Of a stretch of 64,000 nucleotides of DNA, positions 60,601 through 64,000 are shown piece after piece. Numbering within the stretch: the first letter of the stretch is position 1; each line of letters begins with the position of its first letter. The DNA is from Dysidea avara. Taxonomy: Eukaryota > Porifera > Demospongiae > Dictyoceratida > Dysideidae. The position numbers and the translations under genes are program-made. The stretch is taken from positions 28,293,151-28,357,150 of the forward strand of contig NC_089281.1 in assembly GCF_963678975.1 (NCBI RefSeq). The letters are read 5' to 3'. The notes under the pieces are model-generated. The model saw nothing but the letters and a program-made list of their open reading frames with translations. It was not told the DNA's origin and ran no database searches.

Positions 60601-60686
60601 AGTTTCCTAATTCCTTCAAAATGGTTACAAATAATTCAAAGGACAGAACATATTACTTCGCGTTTGATAGTCCCCATGTTCTCCAG
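57640..60686 (+). CDS. SAM and PH domain protein (3' end not found)
   Basis: Three exons, phase-consistent: 57640-58117, 58399-58498 and 60569-60686 (232 codons so far). Residues about 8-75 form a SAM domain (NWTLDDIAVWLHVVNLDQHI, then KINAPSAQLVLKQAIDQL). A linker with SSLPPPPAPL follows. Then comes a PH domain: YSGQIKKQGGQHKSWKERFL, LSEGCLYYFVNNKAAKAKGS, FSIANYHIED and RTYYFAFDSPHVLQ. The C-terminal PH helix with its conserved tryptophan is absent, so at least one more exon is expected, either in the repeat-rich region after 60687 or beyond the window. SAM-PH proteins are membrane-associated signalling adaptors; I cannot name an orthologue. Intron 2 is 2.1 kb without recognised content. Confidence 0.8.
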
Positions 60687-60947
60687 GTATACAATTGATG
60701 TAACACAGAGCATATTAGAATGTTTAAATGTTAACCACATTTACAGTAGCTACTGTCTGTGTACTGGGTCCAAATTAAAAGTAGCCTCTAAATAATAAAA
60801 GTGCTTCTCTACAAAGTATTCAAGTACTGGATAACTTAATCTTTTAAGGGCAAAACTTGCATGCTTTATATTTTCTAGCCATTCCTTTGAATTGCACAAT
60901 AAGTACCGTACACCACAAATAAACTGGCTCATTTTATAGTTGTAACA

Positions 60948-61068
60948 TAGGCACGAGTGGTCTGCCTGATATGTCCACCCTTAACACGAGGGCTGCAGGC
61001 CTGAAGGTGGAGATATCGGGCAGACCATGAGTGCCCATGTTTCAACTATTATGTAACATTCACTGGAT
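60948..61068. mobile_element. Short fold-back repeat
   Basis: The arms GGCACGAGTGGTCTGCCTGA and the complement of GGCACTCATGGTCTGCCCGA face each other with about 32 paired bases and a short GC-rich centre. Probably a small MITE. Confidence 0.6.
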
Positions 61069-61241
61069 TTTGTTTTATGTACATGCCTGAAAGATTCAAT
61101 GTGGCTAGGCAGCAGGTAACCTATGTTTGTTATAATAAACAGACAAGTCCTATAAAGATATCAGGGAAAAATTGAGTTGGGCGAATCGCATGGAATTACA
61201 AGTGTTTTAATGTTTAAAAATTAATTACAACATATGCTAAT

Positions 61242-62424
61242 TGGGGCGAGCCTGAGCGAGCCCCACACTAGCGAGTCGCCCACGTAACTTTCGTCTCAGC
61301 GACCATGCCCAAAAAACTACAGAAGAAATCGGAAAGAGACCCTGAAATAAACGGACTTACCGTGAAATAAACGGCGTAAATCACAGCACTTCCATATATG
61401 TTCGTCTCATCGACCATGCCACGGAGAAATATACGATGTAGATTACAGCACTTCCATATATGTTCGTCTCATCGACCATGTCACGGAGAAATATACGACG
61501 TAGATTACAGCACTTCCATATATGTTTGTCTCATCGACCATGCCACGGAGAAATATACGACGTAGATTACAGCACTTCCATATATGTTCGTCTCATCGAC
61601 CATGCCACGGAGAAATATACGACGTAGATTACAGCACTTCCATATATGTTCGTCTCATCGGCCATGTCACGGAGAAATATACGACGTAGATTACAGCACT
61701 TCCATATATGTTCGTCTCGTCGACCATGTCACGGAGAAATATACGAAGTAGATTACAGCACTTCCATATATGTTCGTCTCATCGACCATGTCACGGAGAA
61801 ATATACAACGTAGATTACAGCGTATGAAACACGTGTATCAGCGCGTGAATATGAAAATCACCTAAGGTTGGCTAAATGAATGCAGAAGAACGACTTAGAA
61901 GAAGGAGACAGCTGTACAGATTGAGAAGGGACCGAGAAACACAAGAAGAAGCTGAAGAAAGACGAAGGAGAAACAGAGAATACTCCAGAACAAGATATGC
62001 TAGGCAAAGGGACACAATCTTGCAGCAGAGAAGGCAGAATTAGTATGTAAAATAATGAATCAGTCACACAACAATAACATTGATTTATCTACATAATAAT
62101 TTTGTTTGCTTGCTTATGCTTTACGTTGTGTTATCAGATTTGTATATGTACCATGCTAACATTGATTTTATTTCTTTTGATAGTGCTTCGAATCTCAGTA
62201 CAGACACAAATTCTGATGTAAACATTAACGGATCACAGGATGCCGAATTGCCAGCATACAATGACCCTGCTGTTATTTCTAAGATTGCGGAATTTCATGC
62301 TGAATTAGTTTCATTGGATCCAGTCGGATGTTCAACGCTACCACGTTCACTTGAATATACACTCATCATCAGCTACCTATTGCTGCTATGCATGCTCCCA
62401 TTAAATATGTTCAGGCTCGCCCCA
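61242..62424 (+). mobile_element. Helentron/Helitron-like non-autonomous element
   Basis: Bounded by a perfect 12-bp inverted pair, TGGGGCGAGCCT (61242-61253) and AGGCTCGCCCCA (62413-62424). It contains a 62-bp minisatellite and then a spliced ORF whose product resembles the N-terminal region of Helitron/PIF1-helicase polyproteins. Short inverted ends plus internal tandem repeats are usual in Helentrons, but no Rep or helicase domain is present and the true ends are not proven. Confidence 0.5.
61400..61817 (+). repeat. 62-bp minisatellite, nearly seven units
   Basis: Units start with GTTCGTCTCATCGACCATG at 61400, 61462, 61524, 61586, 61648, 61710 and 61772, differing by only a few substitutions. 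A more divergent unit precedes them from about 61290. High identity implies recent expansion or homogenisation. Confidence 0.95.
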
Positions 62425-62463
62425 CGATGCTGTTTGCATCTGTCTAGTTTAATAAAGGCCTAA
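61876..62463 (+). CDS. Arg-rich protein of the Helentron-like element
   Basis: Two exons, 61876-62042 and 62184-62463 (GT-AG, in phase), about 148 aa. Exon 1 is strongly basic (MNAEERLRRRRQLYRLRRD), like the Arg/Glu-rich repeats that open many Helitron-associated proteins. Exon 2 has AVISKIAEFHAELVSLDPVG and then CSTL, resembling the KFHxxM...CxxC segment found before the Rep domain, with the second cysteine lost. The last stretch, after the element's inferred end, is probably not functional. It is likely a decayed fragment of a transposon ORF. Confidence 0.5.
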
Positions 62464-62920
62464 AGGGATAAACTTTGTTGTAGCATAGTTATCTGTAAAT
62501 GTGGGTGTGGTTCGTATTTGAAAACGTGCCAAAACACTTGTGTAAGCACTATAAGACTAGGTATCACTTTTAACTAACATTTCCCAACTCGTAGAATGGC
62601 AAGGATACTGAAATTCCTCCATCTGAGTGCTTCTTGTGGCCAACCTCGAACTCATGATAATTGAGCATTAGTTTATTCTCATTCAGTCTGAGTTTTTGTA
62701 AAACAAACAGAACGGTACCGCTACCTCATGAGTTAGAGAGCATTATACAGATAATTCCCTTACCACAGGGAATGATGCCCTGACCATGGGGTAACATGAG
62801 GTATGTGCAACAGTGGCTTCTGCCCATGCAAAGTGTTACATAACAAGTTTGATGTTATGCTACTTCTAAAAACCAGGCACCCATGCAGTTACTTCATAGC
62901 CAGCCCATGCGTTTAACTTA

Positions 62921-63349
62921 CGAATGGCTCAGGGCACGAAGTGCCTGCATGCTATTTGTGATTACATGAGGAAGGTGAAGTTGAAATATCAACATGTAAT
63001 GAGCATAATTACAAGGTATAACAGCCATTTTGAAGTTCACGTGACAACGATGACATCACTACACACAGCTCCTATAAAAGGTCCACGTGTTCACACTTGC
63101 TTGGCATTTTAGAAGTCAACCTCTCAGCTATGTGTATGCTTGCTTGAAATTACAACTATATAGGTTGTACCTATCTAAACGACCTATGAAGTTAAAAACC
63201 TCAGTAGTCAGCTCTAGCTGATCTAAAAGGTACACAAAAGATTAGCACAAATAATGTAGGGCGGGGGGGGTGGACATGTTGATATTTCAACTTCACCTTC
63301 CTCATGTAATCACAAATAGCATGCAGGCACTTCGTGCCCTGAGCCATCG
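62921..63349. repeat. Near-perfect 76-bp inverted repeat beside the recombinase ORF
   Basis: 62921-62997 and 63274-63349 are reverse complements with a single 1-nt difference at the outer end (CGAATGGC versus CGATGGC). The core includes the palindrome GGGCACGAAGTGCC. The spacer is about 276 bp. The right arm ends 4 bp from the stop of the tyrosine recombinase ORF, so the repeat probably belongs to the end of that element. Confidence 0.8.
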
Positions 63350-63353
63350 TAAA

Positions 63354-64000
63354 TTACATTTCGGAAGGCTCTGTTTCCATATCAACATGTAAGTTTGAAG
63401 AAGCTGCAGACGTCAGTACTGATATTCCAAATGATTCTCTTGAATCCTTATTTCTGTGATAGAACGTCTGAAAGGTCCCTTCTGAAGACCGGTCTGCAGC
63501 CTTTAAGATATCTCCTATAGTCACCCCAGACCATACTGCTGTTGAACATGAAGCTCCTCTGACTGAATGAGCTTTAAACATTGATGTGTCAATACCAGCT
63601 TCAAGCAAGCATGTACGAAGCCACCTAGCAATAGTGCTACTGGTCACAGGAGCATGCTTTCCAATCCATGAAAGAAACAGTTTAGACTGAGTAGTGTTTT
63701 CATCTAAATTCCTGAATGCAGCTGTCCGAGATTTATAGGCCTTTAGGGCCTGCACAGGGCATAGGCCTGGGTCTTGTGTAAACTCTGGGAAAAAGAAATT
63801 CTCCATTGGACGTGAAGCTCGACTCTGCTTGGAAAGGTGTAGGGGTTTAAAAATTACTCCACTTGCCACGTAGGTGCGGGCACTGATATCCAGGTTAGCC
63901 AGATCAGCTGAGCGAGATGGCCTGGTTAAAGCTAGCAGCATAGCTGTTTTGATGGAAATTTGGCGTAGGGTAAGGGAGCTATTTTTCCCTAAACCCTTAA
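63354..64000 (-). mobile_element. DIRS-like tyrosine recombinase, C-terminal part
   Basis: The minus-strand frame is open from the stop at 63354 to near the window edge (the part from 63941 gives 195 aa). Read from inside: SSLTLRQISIKTAMLLALTR, then PSRSADLANLDI with the first catalytic arginine, the HSVRGAS box (H-x-x-R), and finally GTFQTFYHR with the nucleophilic tyrosine. This is the recombinase ORF of DIRS or Ngaro retrotransposons, which integrate through a circular intermediate. No internal stop is seen, so this copy may be young. The RT part would lie beyond the right edge. Confidence 0.8.

Overview
The window looks like nuclear DNA of an early-branching animal, most likely a sponge. 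Genes are split into many short exons separated by short, AT-rich, GT-AG introns. The protein-coding genes are conserved eukaryotic or animal families (KIF11, ARMH3, YKT6, DUSP11, 15-hydroxyprostaglandin dehydrogenase-like SDRs, an F-box/LRR protein, a SAM-PH protein and a PB1-domain protein). The rest is dense with decayed retrotransposons (RLE-type non-LTR, LINE, DIRS-like tyrosine-recombinase elements), small inverted-repeat DNA elements and a Helentron-like element. The sponge assignment is inferred from gene style and element mix, not from a diagnostic marker. All gene models were spliced by eye; each exon chain was checked for reading frame and splice-site consensus.

Layout. 1-4.0 kb: two decayed copies of an SDR gene, associated with an inverted repeat. 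4.5-6.5 kb: first intact SDR gene. 6.5-14.4 kb: retrotransposon graveyard, holding a LINE fragment, a long degenerate RLE-type element on the minus strand interrupted by a 456-bp palindrome, and a second 3' fragment of the same family flanked by a 48-bp duplication. 14.5-16.4 kb: single-exon F-box/LRR gene. 18.9-22.3 kb: second intact SDR gene with the same exon layout. 22.9-23.5 kb: 621-bp fold-back element with a perfect 9-bp target duplication.

25.1-37.4 kb: YKT6 (minus) and ARMH3 (plus) lie head to head, 229 bp apart; both families act in Golgi membrane traffic. 38.8-39.5 kb: PB1-domain ORF and a following orphan ORF (minus). 39.6-43 kb: LINE and inverted-repeat elements. 43.8-50.2 kb: DUSP11-like RNA 5'-triphosphatase, whose 3.2-kb second intron holds several elements including a DIRS-type gag fragment. 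51.0-57.5 kb: KIF11 (kinesin-5), 24 exons, minus strand. 57.6 kb onward: SAM-PH gene head to head with KIF11 (171 bp apart); its last exon(s) were not found. 61.2-64.0 kb: Helentron-like element with a 62-bp minisatellite, then the tyrosine recombinase end of a DIRS-like element that runs off the window.

I saw no CRISPR array, bacterial-type operon, rRNA or tRNA. The observations most worth a second look are the conserved exon-like block behind both SDR genes, the Helentron-like element, the 9-bp-TSD fold-back family, and the two very short divergent promoters.
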